64,000 nucleotides of DNA from Cryptomeria japonica (GCF_030272615.1 NC_081414.1:909359009-909423008), one strand, 5' to 3'; numbered from the stretch's first letter, positions 34,078 through 46,055 are shown. The notes: generated from the letters alone by a model not told the origin. Made by a program: numbers and translations.

Positions 34078-37000
34078 ATGGTTGAAACGCGTCTTCAAAA
34101 ATCTAGGAGAGAAACTAAAGAGGCTCAAGAGTCCGCAAACATGAGTTCTTATGAGTATGACAATGATATCTTTTTCAATTCTGATCATACTACATTACCT
34201 GACATGGATGCCTATAGAAACATTCCAAATGTTGAGAACATGGACACTACAATCAACAATGATACACACAATGATGATATGGACAACTTTTCAGTACATT
34301 CAACAGATGTGGAAAAATCCATTATGGATCCCCATTTCAATCGATTGGTTGAGGAAATAATGAGGAGGGATAGACAATACTTCTTACAAATGATGGCACA
34401 AAGTGGAGCCAAGATACCTCATGATTTTGACATGTCTCAAATAATGGAAAATCGACCTTTGCAACAACCTCACTCCAACATGGATCAGAGGAGGCCTAAT
34501 AGTGGAGGCAATAGAAGACCACATCTTGTGCCTGAATCACCATCATCTTTGTTTCAAAAACCAGAGGTCCCACATACACATGGTCAAGCATATGATACTC
34601 ACCTTCATAGACCATTATGGAAGTTTTATGCAGAGAAATATGCTCAATCACATATCAATGCTAAGGATCAACCACCAAAGCAATTGGATATTCAAAGGCA
34701 TGCTCAAAATTTGGACACAAGGAAACCCCGTGTCAAATTTGGGGGCAACACATTAGAACATGACATGCCTGTAGAGTATGGTATACATGGACAAAATAGA
34801 TATTGTGTTCCTCAACATGAATCTATACCATGTGGTCCATATTTGCAACATCACTATAGACCTCCTCCATATGAGCATGTGTATGATCAATATCATCCAT
34901 ATATGCAACATGCTTCTCCTCCAATTGGTGCCTCAAGCATGGGGTATGGTCCAAGAAGTCAATCTCCACCTAAGAGCAATTTGGAGCAACAAATCAGGGA
35001 CTTACAAAAGAAAATGGAGGACATAAATACACCGAAGCCAACATACACAATGAGAGACATATGTCCTTATCCATTTGACAAGAGCATTCCAATGCCTCCA
35101 TTTCCTACACGCTTTGTGATGCCTAAGTTTGATAAGTATAGAGGAAAAGGGGATCCTAAGGCACACATAAGATAGTTTTTCACAGCTTGCATTGAGATAG
35201 CAGCAGAAGAGACATATTTGATGAGATTATTCCCACAAAGCCTAGGTGATCAAGCTATGAAATGGTTCTCCCAACTTCCACCTGGTATTAAGTCATGGGG
35301 TGACTTAGCAAAGGCATTTATTCAACATTTCTCCTACAATATAGAGACAGACATATCAGTCACTACTTTGTGCAACACCAAACAAAAAGAGGGAGATTCT
35401 TTTGCATCATTTTTACAAAGATGGAGGAAACTAGCCAGCAGATGCTCTTGTGAAATTCCACAAAAACAAATGGTAGAAATGTTCACCCAAAATGTTAACA
35501 AAGACATTGGCTATGATCTAAGGAAAGCTTTTTTTTCCACCTTCAAGGACGTCATTGAAAAAGGCTTAGCGACAGAAAAGGTCCTAATTGAACAAGGATT
35601 CATTAAGATATTCAAGGACAACAAAGATGACTTTAAAGGAAAAGACAAGCCAAGATTTTGGAATAAAAACAAGAACATAGTCAACGATGGTGTTGTTGAT
35701 GCCAATACAGTGTGACCCAAATTCATTTTTTCCGGATCAAATCAGGGGAATACTCAAACAACTTCTAAATCACGAAGGAAGTACACTCCATTGGGAGAAC
35801 CACTTGAGTCAGTTTTCAAAAAGCTAGTGGCAAACAAGGTAATCACTATTCCAGATTTTCCTCCATATGAACCAAAGGTTAAACCAAATTGGTGGAATGA
35901 CGATGAATATTGTGAATTTCATAAGAGCAAGGGTCATAAGATAGGAAATTGCCATCGACTGAAGAACATCATACAAGATCTCATTGATAGGGGTGACATT
36001 GAGATTGAAGGGCACTCATCCAATCAAGAACATGAGATGTTTAAGGAACCAATCCCAAAACATGACAAAGGAAAAGCTAAAGTCATAGATGATCAAACCA
36101 ACTATACCAGAGCATCTTACAACTATGATTCAACTATCCATCACATCTCGATGGACAATTACGTCTCTACCATTATCATCAAGGAAAAAAACCCTGAGAA
36201 TTCTACTCAAAGACCCAAGATTGTCTTAAAAGGCGTTGGATCTTCTTTCGAACCTACCTCTGAATGTCATGTTACAACCCATCGAGGTAAAATCACTTTG
36301 CAAGGTGCTCCAGCCATGAACACCGCTTCCTCATCAACCAAACCTAAGTATGACCTTGTAGAACAATTAGGGAAGACACCAGCACTCATCTCCATTCTTG
36401 AGCTCCTATGCATATCCCCCACACATAAATCCATTCTTGACAAAATCTTGAGAGAAACTGTTGTTCCTACTAATCTGAACGTGGACCAGTTTCAATCCAT
36501 GGTGGGATACCTTTCCATTCCACACTCCCTTACACTCATAGAAGTCGATAACGCCTCCATAAGTCAACCACATAATGCACCTTTACACATTGAAGCCTTC
36601 ATACACAAACATCGAATAAAACGAGTCCTGATAGATGGAGGAGCAGGTCTGAACATTTGCACATTGAGCACTATTAAACAATTGGGATATTCTGACAAAG
36701 CTGTGAATTCTACAAACAAAATTACTATCAAAGCATATGATGATGAAGAGCGTTCATCCAAGGGCACAATAACTTTACCTCTCAGAGTTGGGCTAGTTAC
36801 AAAGGATGTGGTTTTTCAAGTCCTTGATCTAGAGCTCACATACAACATATTGCTAGGACGTCCATGGATTCATGAGATGAGCGCAGTCCCTTCTACATAT
36901 CATCGATGTATCAAGTTTCAACACAATGCAGTTGAAGTGACCGTCAAAGCGGATCCAAATCCATTCATATGTTGCAACAATCTGCAACCTAGATCAGAAA

Positions 37001-38178
37001 TAACAATACCATTCAATCAAGAAGTTGTTCCATCTTTAGCATATGTGGACCCAGAATCCTTGAAAGCTTCTACATCAAAACAAGCAGAGCACAAAGAAAA
37101 GTTCAAGATTAAAGACATAGGATGTGGTGAGTATATCTTTCATGTTGACCAACTCCCACTATCTCCTAAGACATTCAGTCTACAGGAACAATCTATAAAC
37201 AATTTGCAAGGAATTGGGTGTGAACCAACTAGTGTTGTGGCTACTAAGTCTAAATGCAAATCTCCTCTAGTGGTGCAAGCATTTCTTGATATCAATAGTC
37301 CTAAGAGTGGTTCTAGAGAAGAATCTATTGAGTGTATTGCCAGCCCTCTTGAGAACTCACATAGCCTTACCATTTCATCCACTCATTCCATTTCCACTCC
37401 ACTTCCAAACTTGGATCAACAAGAATCACAAAAGCCCTTACTCATTGGGGATCAAAAATCAAGCTTTGAAAAGAAAAATGTAAAAGTCAAAACTAAAGAG
37501 AAGTCCTTTAGTCCAAATCAAAATCAAAAGCTATTGGACTCTGCAATAATCAAAGTCAAGGATAAAAATCCTATGAAAGAAAAGGAACAAGAGATGATCT
37601 CCCCTAATATCAAAATAACTGGGGGCAAAAGTTCTAAAATTTCAAGTCAAAAAGCATACTTGTTGATCCTAAGTCTCCATCATGCTATCCTACTTTCACT
37701 TCTTTTCACAGTCATAAGCCTTCATAACTCATCCACTTGTTCTGCACATCCTTTCCCTTCTGGTGATACATCATGGACCATTAATGGAGCTTCCTTGAGG
37801 GACTTTGTTATCTTGGATGCCCAAACTTCTTTAGGTGACATGCATATGGGACTATGTGGTCCACACACTAGTAATTGTATCTTAGTTCCTTTATCAAGGA
37901 AGACAATCACTCGAGCTACATATCATTCAGTCAAGGAACAATGCAACTACAATTATAAAGTCAAGCCTCACACACTTGAGGTAGGTGATTTGGTTCTTAG
38001 AGAAAATCCTAAAAATCAACAAGACAGAGAGAAGAAGGGAAAGTTCGAACCAAATTGGCTTGGTCCTTACATCATTATAGCAGCATATGGATCTAGGGCA
38101 TATCAGCTCTCAACTACAGAAGGTGAACCTTTGGAGGATCCTATCAATAGCATGCATCTTCGCAGGTTTTACACATAG
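34078..38178 (+). pseudogene. Fused gag-protease-ORFx-integrase C-terminus polyprotein of G3
   Basis: One frame of 1,366 codons from ATG 34078 to TAG 38178, with only two internal stops, TAG 35173-35175 and TGA 35713-35715, both C-to-T type. Order: N-terminal His/Pro/Gln-rich region; gag domain (about 35095-35600, MKWFSQLPPGIKSWGDLA); finger CEFHKSKGHKIGNC (near 35910); protease with DGGAGLNIC (near 36635) and YNILLGRPW (near 36845); then ORFx, a Lys/Ser-rich region of about 200 residues, a hydrophobic segment (37654-37725), a scrap of integrase zinc finger (LCGPHTS near 37855), and the integrase C-terminus with LEVGDLVLREN and NWLGPYII. No RT, RNase H or catalytic integrase residues. Non-autonomous; the near-open frame suggests that the fused form was itself multiplied. 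The role of ORFx is unknown. Confidence 0.9.
37654..37725 (+). other. Hydrophobic segment in ORFx of G3
   Basis: 24 residues beginning AYLLILSLHHAILLSLLFTV, with no charged residue, flanked by a Lys-rich stretch before and NSSTCSAHPF after. Length and composition fit one membrane-spanning helix or a signal anchor. The G2 copy (about 22735-22810) keeps the hydrophobic pattern. Membrane insertion is inference. Confidence 0.55.
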
Positions 38179-39640
38179 CTCTTTAGAGTATCCTAATTCA
38201 AAAAATACAAAAAAATTATAAAACAAAAAAATCGTTACTTGGTGAAAACCTGGCAAACAAGCGCCTTGTGACACAAAAAACATTGAAAAATTAAAAAAAG
38301 TAAAGAAAAACATTTTCGTCCAATGGTGAAAACCACTTCGGTGGTGCACTGGGCAAGTACCATGGTGAAAACCAGGTCACCGGTGCCATGTGTAGGGACA
38401 TTTCTCCTCCCTCCTTCAGGATTCCATCTCATCCTTTCACTTTGCACACACTCACAACCTATTCATCCATAATAAACTTTACACATTCCCATCATGGCTT
38501 GTTATTGATCTACCTAAGATTGGTTAGCCATTCATAATAACCCCCTTTTCACCCTTTCCATCCATATTAAATCAGCTCCTATCTGTGGCTAAGGCAAATC
38601 CTATGTCTAGTAATGGATGTGGAACTAATAACATCACATGTTCTAAGGAGTACAGTTTCTTCCACTTTTCTTCAGTCTATCCACGCACAATCCACAATAA
38701 AGAAACATCTGCATCACCGATCCGCAATAAAGTTTTGTCTTCTCCGCAATAAAGTATCAGTTTGATGGATTCAGTCAGTTTCAAATGAGACACAGTAGCA
38801 ACAATGGGCTTCAACAAATCAAATCTTTCAACAGACTCAGACAGCATTATGGTTCAATGCGATCTATCCTTTTTGTGAAAGTAAACATTGTGACCACAAT
38901 CAAATAAGACTTATACAAGTGACAAGAGACACTAAACTTAAGGAATTCAGTGGATGTTGGTGTCGAGTCTTGGTTTTCTTTTGATTTTATCTTTTTGGTG
39001 ACATGTCTTTTATCTTTTCCAGGATGTCTTTGACTAGAGATTCTATCTCTAGGATGTCTTTGACTAGAAAGGCGAGGATGGGGTATCTTCACCTATTTTT
39101 CTTTTACTGTCTATGGATTGTCTCTTAGTAATACTATGACTTGTCCAAGGATATGAGGACACTATGAGTCTAGTGTGAACTGGGGCATTCCTTGTTTGAG
39201 ACTGTCTTATCTCCATGCAAATGGGTACAATGACTTTCTGGGTCGAACATATGCCTCGATTGTCATAACCTACTTGCCATAATAAAGCTCAATGATGACA
39301 ACGCAAAAGAAGCTCTTTCACTTTCATATCTTCTATCTTCCATCCCTATTTCTTGATTGACTTCCATTGTCCTTCTTGAGTCCGCATAACCTGCTATCAC
39401 ATGACTAAGTATAATGACACACCAAAAAAATATCTGCATTTCATGTAGTTTGTGCCTGAATTATCACATATTAAGCATTTCATACATACATATAGGTATC
39501 ACAATTGCATCACATCCTGCACACAACACATGTTAGAAATCTTACATTTTTATCATGTACATAGTCATTTGCGTTATCATATTCATTTGCATTTCATACA
39601 TTCACATTTGCATTGGCATAACATATTAAACCCATAAAAG
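38179..39640 (+). other. Non-coding 3' region of G3
   Basis: Parallel to the 3' regions of G1 and G2, with GGTGAAAAC units near 38241, 38321 and 38361, the AATAAA cluster near 38690-38755, the short GGATGTCTTTGACTAGA duplication near 39020-39068 and the CATTTCATACA run. No gene. Confidence 0.7.
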
Positions 39641-40290
39641 AACCCTAATTTTTAAAGATCCAATTTTTAGGGAAATATTTTGCATCAAAATTAAAATCAC
39701 AAAGAACAAATCCTGTGTATAATTATGAGAGATTTCAAAAAATGTAAGAAAATCCAAAAAATTCTCTCATTTGCTCTCAAAATTATTTTTTTATGAAAAA
39801 TCATAAAAAATTCATAGAAAATGAAAATATGCTCCAAAAATTCTGAATTTTGGATTGAGAGCTCTTGATACTTTATTCAACTTGCAAAACAAATTTGGTG
39901 CAAAATTTCCAAGCCGTTTGTGAGATATGATCAAATCTCTCCAAGATCTTGATTTTGTGTCCAAAACCCTAGCTGCACAATATTATTCTCCAAATTGTTT
40001 TACAAAACAACAATATAGGGTTAGAAAAATCTGCAAAAAACACAGATCTAACAAAAATACATGTCCCACAAGGCGTGCCAAAATTTTTATGGTGAAAATG
40101 AATAACAATAATAATGATATTGAAAGGCTAAATGAATTCAACCACAAAACCCTAGCTTAACAACAACAAAGATCCACCATAACATATGAAGATTACCTAA
40201 GACAATGCAAATCAAATGAAATCACAAAGATTATACCATCACATGTCCAATAGGGTTTGGATCTCCATTCTTCCTATCTCCATTGATCTT
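39641..40290 (-). repeat. Inverted copy of LTR end, primer site and leader inside G3
   Basis: Reverse complement of about 31317-31965: the last 200 bp of the LTR, the primer site (altered, reading GGCACGCCTTGTGGGAC) and about 430 bp of leader including the first leader unit. It stands where G1 and G2 have the antisense PMD gene and its intron arrays. At the left junction the bases CATAAAAGAAC are shared with the normal sequence; on the right it returns to normal 3' sequence at about 40291. Since the target duplication is intact, the rearrangement happened before or during reverse transcription. Confidence 0.85.
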
Positions 40291-40496
40291 CATTATCTCA
40301 CGACTCTATCACTTTATCCGGTCAGTCCATTCTATCCTGTCTTTCTTATCGAGAGATTGTTTGTGATCTTTCCAGACATATTCATCCAATCTCTTGAGGG
40401 GGCATACCATTCCCATCTTGGGGCAACTCTGTATCAGTTCATCTTATCTTCTTTGAAACAACGCGATAAGCCACATTGTCTCAAAGAGGGGCAAAA

Positions 40497-41314
40497 TGTA
40501 GACACCCAAAATTGTCCAGTCTAATTAAATAAATATTTTATTTATTTAATTATCTAAGCTTAATTCTTCTATTACTTAAATAAATATTTATTTATTTAAT
40601 TAATTCATTTATCCTTTTCTAGCCTTATTTCTCATTTAAATAAATACATTTATTTATTTAAATTATCCTTTTCCTAAATTAAATAAATATCTTATTTATT
40701 TAATTAATCCCACTCCTTCTATTAATTAAATAAATCTTTATTTATTTAATTAATTCATTAACCTTTTCTACCCATGACACATGTCATTCATCTCTTAATT
40801 CATACACTACCTACCCCTTTCATTATTTTATTATTTCTTTTACCTACCTTCTAATCATAGCTGACCTCCTTTTACACCTCTCAATCTTATCCCTCCATTT
40901 CATATAGTGTCTTCTATATAAGGAGATGCTTCCTTCATTATCAACCCTAATCAATCATTCTAATCAATCAATGCATCCTTACTATGCATTCAACCCCCCC
41001 GTTGACTACTTGACTACACTATGCTTTTGAACATAGGCGATCCTACTTGCAACCACATTCCGTTCTTTGTTGAGCTCTTGTGCACATAAAATCTAAGAGC
41101 AAATATATCAAGCAAGATCAATGGAGATAGGAAGAATGGAGATCCAAACCCTATTCGACATGTGATGGTATAATCTTTGTGATTTCATTTGATTTGCATT
41201 GTCTTAGGTAATCTTCATATGTTATGGTGGATCTTTGTTGTTGTTAGGCTAGGGTTTTGTGGTTGAATTCATTTAGTCTTTCAATATTGTTGTTATCCAT
41301 TTTCACCATAAACA
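40497..41314 (+). repeat. 3' LTR of G3
   Basis: 818 bp, TGTAGACACC to CCATAAACA, after polypurine tract AAAGAGGGGCAAAA (40483-40496), followed by GCTAT (41315-41319). TATA box at 40915-40923. Confidence 0.95.
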
Positions 41315-43113
41315 GCTATTAAAGAAGAGACATCAGATCAGAAGGCATTATTCTATCGCATGGATAGTTTTGATGACTCTATTATAGACAGTGGTTGTTC
41401 ACACCACATGACCGGTGACTGGAATAAGTTTCTTACTTTGAGAGAGTTTAATGGAGGTGTTGTGAGATTTGGGAATGACTCACCCTACGTGGTGAAAGGA
41501 AAAGGATCCATCTCTTTGGATGAGAAAAGCAGTGCAGATGTTGTCTATTGGGTTGAAGGACTGAAACACAATCTTTTGAGTGTTGCTCAACTCAATGACA
41601 AAGGTTACCCTCTGGAATTCAAGAATGGTGTCTGCAATATTTATGGAAGCAAAGGCGAACTTATTGCAACTGGCAAACAAAATAGAGGTAACTTGTTTCA
41701 TTTAAGTTATAAAGTCAACAATTGTTTGATTGCAAAAGTAGAAGATAGTTGGCTTTGGCATCGGAGATTCTAACATGTAAATTTTGATAACATTGTAAAA
41801 TTCAATAAGAGGTTTTCCACAGTTGGACAAACTGGTGAATGCTTTGTGCAAGGAATGTTAGTTGGGGAAGATGACATCCTCTACCTTCAAGAGAAAATCT
41901 TTCTTAGCAAAACATTTGCTAGATTTGGATCATACCGACCTTTGTGGACCAATGAGGACTAAGAGTATTCAAGGATCAGTATTTCATGATTTTTACTAAT
42001 GATTTCTCAAGGATGATATGGGTCACATTCTTGAAAGACAAGACAAAATATTTTAGCAAGTTTAAGGCATTTAGAGCCGTACTTGAAAATGAAAGTGGAA
42101 AGAAGATAAAGTTCTTAAGAACATATCAAGGTGGTGAATTTACTTCTGAGGAATTCACTAGTTACTGTGAAGACAATGGAATTAAGAGGTAGCTTTCTAC
42201 ACCAAGGACACCACAACAGAATGGTTTTGCAGAAAGGAATAACTAGTCAGTTGTTGAAGGTGCTAGGACTATGCTAATACAAGGAGGTGTAGCTAATACA
42301 TTCTAGAGAGAAGTTGTCAGCATAGTCGTTTACACAATGAACCAGATACTCGTTAAAAGAGGTAAGGATAAAACTCCCTATGAGTACTGGTATGGTAGAT
42401 CACCTAATATCAGTTACTTTAAGACTTTTGGTGGTAGATGTTTTATCAAGATAGGTGATTATGTTGGTAAGTTTGATGCCAAGAGTTATGAAGGCATATT
42501 TATTGGTTACTCCACCAAGAGCAAAGCTTACAAGTGTTACAACAACTAGACCCAGAAGATCATTGAAAGTATAAATGTCCGAGTTGATGAGCTTCCTGAG
42601 AAATCGAGTGAAACCAGTAAGGAGAAGGAGGAAGAAGAGCCTTACACACTATTTTTGGAACCAGAAGTTGGAGAATAGAATACAGAAGCCCCAGTTCAAC
42701 CAGAACAAGGAGGTCCAATAGAAGAAGAAGAAGAAGGTGAAAAAGAAGAAGAACCTGGAAATCAAGATCATGTCATTCCAAGGTATGTTAGACTCAATCA
42801 TAGCCCCGATCAGATTATTGGAGATATGAAGGCATGTGTGCTAACAAGAACAAGGCTTAGAGAGAACTCCTTTATGATTTCCACCATTGAGCCTAGAACT
42901 CCAAAAGAAGCATTTGCAGATGAAGACTGGATCAAGGCAATGGGAGAAGAACTTGACCAGATAGAGAAGAACAATACATGGTCATTGGCACCTAGACTGG
43001 AGAACAAGAATGTTATAGGAACAAAATGGGTATTCAGGAATAAAATGAATGAAGATGGAGTAGTAGTCAGAAATAAAGCCAGATTGGTATGCAAAGGATA
43101 TGCATAAGAAGAA
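41315..43113 (+). pseudogene. Protease, integrase and RT start of C1
   Basis: Continues C1 after G3. Protease active site IIDSGCSHHMTGD at about 41385; GAG-pre-integrase segment ending WLWHRRF with a stop at 41771; then, after frame changes, integrase: ALCKEC-type zinc motif, a catalytic Asp in DLDHTDLCGP, FTNDFSRMIWVTFL, and PQQNGFAERNN with the catalytic Glu. The middle catalytic Asp is lost: the RSDxGGEF position reads RTYQGGEF. RT begins near 42940 ([30 protein letters not shown]). Several stops. Inactive. Confidence 0.85.
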
Positions 43114-44624
43114 TGATAGGGAGAGTCCTAATGTACCACCAACTGGAGTTCTTTGATAGTGTAATTCTATTCTCTATTAGGGCCCATAGTCTTCTCCTAT
43201 GTAGTCCCCTATCAATAGTTTTCTTGTTTCACCTTCTTCAAGCTCACAAGGTAAGCTTGCTCACTATATCCTTGTAGGGGTGCAGGACTATCAACACTTG
43301 TTCTCTCTCTCTTTGCAAAAACACCCTTCATTTTTGGTTTGGAAAACTCTCTCCTTTTAGTTACAAAATGGCTAAGTTCCAGGGCTTATAGCCTTCTGGA
43401 TCTTCTTCCAATTCTCAATATATTCCTCCCCTGCAAGTTATCTCCTTCACACTATTGACACCTAGCCGGACTATCACCACGCTTGCCTAGGGCCAGTTTG
43501 CAGGAATAGCTAAAACCATCTCTTAGACTTCCCCAAATCAAAACCTACTGTAAATGATTGGATCTGCCTTACCACCTCCAATAGTCATGTGGAGTTTCAA
43601 GCCAGATCCATGTTATTTACAAACAGAGAACCAAAAATGAAAAAGGAAAACTTATTTACAGATTTTGAGCTTATTCCTGGGTTCAACCTATTAACTCACA
43701 GAATAGAGAAAATGAAGCATTTACATTGACTGCATAAGTGAACTTAAAGATTCTAAAACATTATTGTAATTCACAAACAGAAATCAGACACTGAATGGAA
43801 ACCAGAAAATAGACTTCTCTTTACTATTCAGGAAATCAGATGTGTTCTCTGTGGCAATCAACAATCCATATTCAAAACAACAACAACAATAACCCTTTTA
43901 CAGTTTCCTATTGGGTCTTTTATACATTCCATCCTCTGTTGTGAACTACTCCTATTGGACAAGATTGATCTCATTACCAAGAGTTTCCAGCGGCAACTGT
44001 CGGACAGGTTGTATCGAAGCATCGGGGTAACATCCAAACAAGGTTACTGATGTCTAATGACACCCTCCAACTCTTCGCACTTCCTATCGGGTCTTCAGTG
44101 TAACATCAGAATGGGGCTACCAATGATTGATGGTGACACACCACTTTGCACTTTCCTCCAAAAATGTTAGCCCGATGGCCGATGCCATCTTCCTCCACTT
44201 GTGCTTTTTCATCAGGTTGTCGGTGTAACATTGAAGTGTTCCATCTGATAGCCAATGACTTACTCTGGTCCGTCCACTTTTCTATCATGTTCGCAAGATA
44301 GCTTGAAACCACTCTCCCCGATAGCTGATAACAATACTCCATGCCTATGTTTTCGCATTGGGTCATTAGGGTAGCTTGAAACCACTTCCCCGATAGCCGA
44401 TGGCTCTACTCCAAGCCAATGCTAACTCATCAGGTCATTGGGGTAACTTGAACTGGCTCCTTCTGACACCTGATGACTCACCAATAAACAACCCATTGGA
44501 ATAGGTTATCCTGATGCACTTATGAGATGCCATTTCAAATTGAGAAAACACACATTTGAACCTAATCACAACAAAATTGTTGAAAACTTTAAAAATGCAA
44601 CCAAAACTGGGTGCTTCTACACCA
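43114..44624. repeat. Probable solo LTR inserted in the RT of C1
   Basis: 1,511 bp starting TGATAGGGAG and ending TACACCA (TG...CA), flanked by AAGAA at 43109-43113 and 44625-44629. C1 RT reads up to the left side and resumes directly on the right (KEGEDYGETFAPV), so the segment is an insertion. It contains several diverged units with CCGATAGCCGATGACTCAC-like and GGGTAACTTGAA-like sequence (about 43990-44500) and no coding capacity. A solo LTR fits best; the family is not recognised. Confidence 0.6.
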
Positions 44625-44812
44625 AAGAAGGTGAAGACTATGGTGAGACATTTGCACCAGTTGCAAGATTGGAAGGAGTAAAGACTCTACTTGCATTTGC
44701 AGCATATGGAGGATTCAAAGAATATTAGATGGATGTGAAGTCGGCATTCCTAAATGGAATATTGGAAGAGGAAGTGTGCATTGAATAGTCAGATGGTTAT
44801 ACTTTAAATGGA
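44625..44812 (+). pseudogene. RT fragment of C1 after the insertion
   Basis: EDYGETFAPVARLEGVKTLL and [16 protein letters not shown], standard copia RT motifs, with stops after KEY and in the IE(Q)-position (CAG to TAG). The similarity ends near 44812, where minus-strand gypsy RT begins. Catalytic YVDD and everything after it are gone. Confidence 0.85.
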
Positions 44813-45700
44813 ATAAATTTTCTTCTCTCAACCTCTGCAAAACTTGTCTTAACTGCAACGAATGCTCCTCTTTTGTTCTACTAAAAATTAGAATGTCATC
44901 CAAATAGACAATAACAAACTTACCCAATAATTTCTTCAATACCTCATTCATCAGCCTCATGAAAGTACTCGGTGCATTAGTTAATCCAAAAGGCATCACC
45001 AACCATTCATATAGTCCTTCATTTGTCTTAAATGTTGTCTTTCACTTATCACCTTCTCTGATCCTGATTTGATGACATCCACTCTTCAAATCTATCTTTG
45101 TAAAATATTTTGCTCCACTCAAATAGTCCATTATGTCATCCATCCTAGGAAAACGAAACCGGTATTTCACTATGATCTTGTTTATTGCTCTTGAATCAAT
45201 ACACGTCCTCCATTCTCCATTCTTCTTTAATGCTAATATTGTTGGTACTGCACAAGGGCTTATACTCTCCCTCATCAAACCTTTCTTCAACAACTCCTAC
45301 ACTTGTCTATTCAGTTCTTCATTCTCTGTCGGTGTCAACCGGTGTGAAGCTTTGTTAGGCAAACTAGCTCTTGGAACTAAATCCATGCAATGACTAATAC
45401 TTCTAACAGGTGGCAATCCATCAGGTACATTATATGAAATGATGTCCTCATATTCTGTTAGAAAATCTCTTATCTCTGTTGGGTGTTCTCCTTCTGGTTC
45501 TGGTCTCTTATTCTTCTTAGGAATTAAGGAAAAACACACATTCTTATGTCTCAGTCCATCCATGAATTTCCTTCCATCTACTAAACAGATTCTGGCATTT
45601 GTACAAACTTCATTTTTCAAAGGTTCCTCCAAAGGTAACAAGGTTTGCTTCATCCTATTAGCCACAATAGTGTAAGTATTCTTCCTTCCATCAAGTATTG
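44813..45700 (-). pseudogene. RT and connector of G4
   Basis: On the minus strand: RMKQTLLPLEEPL and LRHKNVCFSL in the connector, then [75 protein letters not shown] and the catalytic [10 protein letters not shown] (YLDD at 44906-44895). The RT motifs are complete to this point, but stops and frame changes separate the pieces (near 45295 and 45035). The frame ends in unrelated sequence at 44812. Confidence 0.88.
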
Positions 45701-45713
45701 CCTGTCTATCAAA

Positions 45714-46055
45714 CTACCAAGGTCTTCCCAACAAAAGATAACAAATGTCGATAGGCATAATATCACTTAGAACTTTATCATGATAATTCCCAATTTTTAA
45801 TTTTACCAAACACTGTTCACTTACTAAGAACTTATGTTCATCTTGAATCCGTGCTATCTGATAAGGCTTAGGGTGTTTCAATCTCTTGAATTTTAACTTA
45901 TTCACCATCTCTTCTACAACAAGATTATCTGAACTACCACTATCAATAACAACTTTACAATACTTACTGGATACCTTACATCTGGTCTTGAACAGGTTCT
46001 TCCTCTGCAAGGGTTCTTCATCTCCTCCTGTATGACACAAAGCTTTCCTCATCAT
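45714..46055 (-). pseudogene. Protease of G4
   Basis: KVVIDSGSSDNLV holds the DSG active site; PIDICYLLLGRPW is the C-terminal LLGRPW motif that in gypsy elements precedes the connector. Aspartic protease that cuts gag-pol. A stop lies just after LGRPW (about 45713). No other break inside the 113 codons. Confidence 0.85.

Larger units (their letters stand above)
30700..41314 (+). mobile_element. G3: complete non-autonomous Ty3/gypsy (Tat-like) element
   Basis: 10,615 bp with target duplications GCTAT at 30695-30699 and 41315-41319, inserted in C1 between gag and protease. Two LTRs of 818 bp with about twenty differences by eye (2-3 %), largely C/T transitions, so a moderately recent insertion. 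It carries the leader repeats of G2, a nearly intact gag-protease-ORFx-integrase C-terminus frame, and in place of the antisense PMD gene a 650-bp inverted copy of its own LTR end, primer site and leader. RT, RNase H and the integrase core are absent. Confidence 0.95.
28256..44812 (+). mobile_element. C1: Ty1/copia element, 3' truncated, interrupted by G3 and a probable solo LTR
   Basis: Order: LTR, primer site TGGTATCAGAGC, gag with zinc knuckle, protease, integrase, RT. This order (integrase before RT) defines Ty1/copia. G3 (30700-41314) and the 43114-44624 insert split it. Removing each insertion with one target-site copy restores its reading frame, so both came later. The sequence stops in the RT near 44812, where minus-strand gypsy sequence begins; the rest of RT, RNase H and the 3' LTR are missing. 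Numerous stops; dead. Confidence 0.85.

Noticed and set aside
37654-37800. A retroviral-type envelope gene in G3
   Set aside because: A single hydrophobic segment lies inside the gag-pol frame, with no signal peptide, no fusion peptide and no cleavage motif; similarity to any envelope is not visible.
39927-40160. Frame of 77 codons resembling 16545-16772 on the minus strand
   Set aside because: The resemblance comes from the inverted leader segment; both lie over LTR end and primer site and are not coding.
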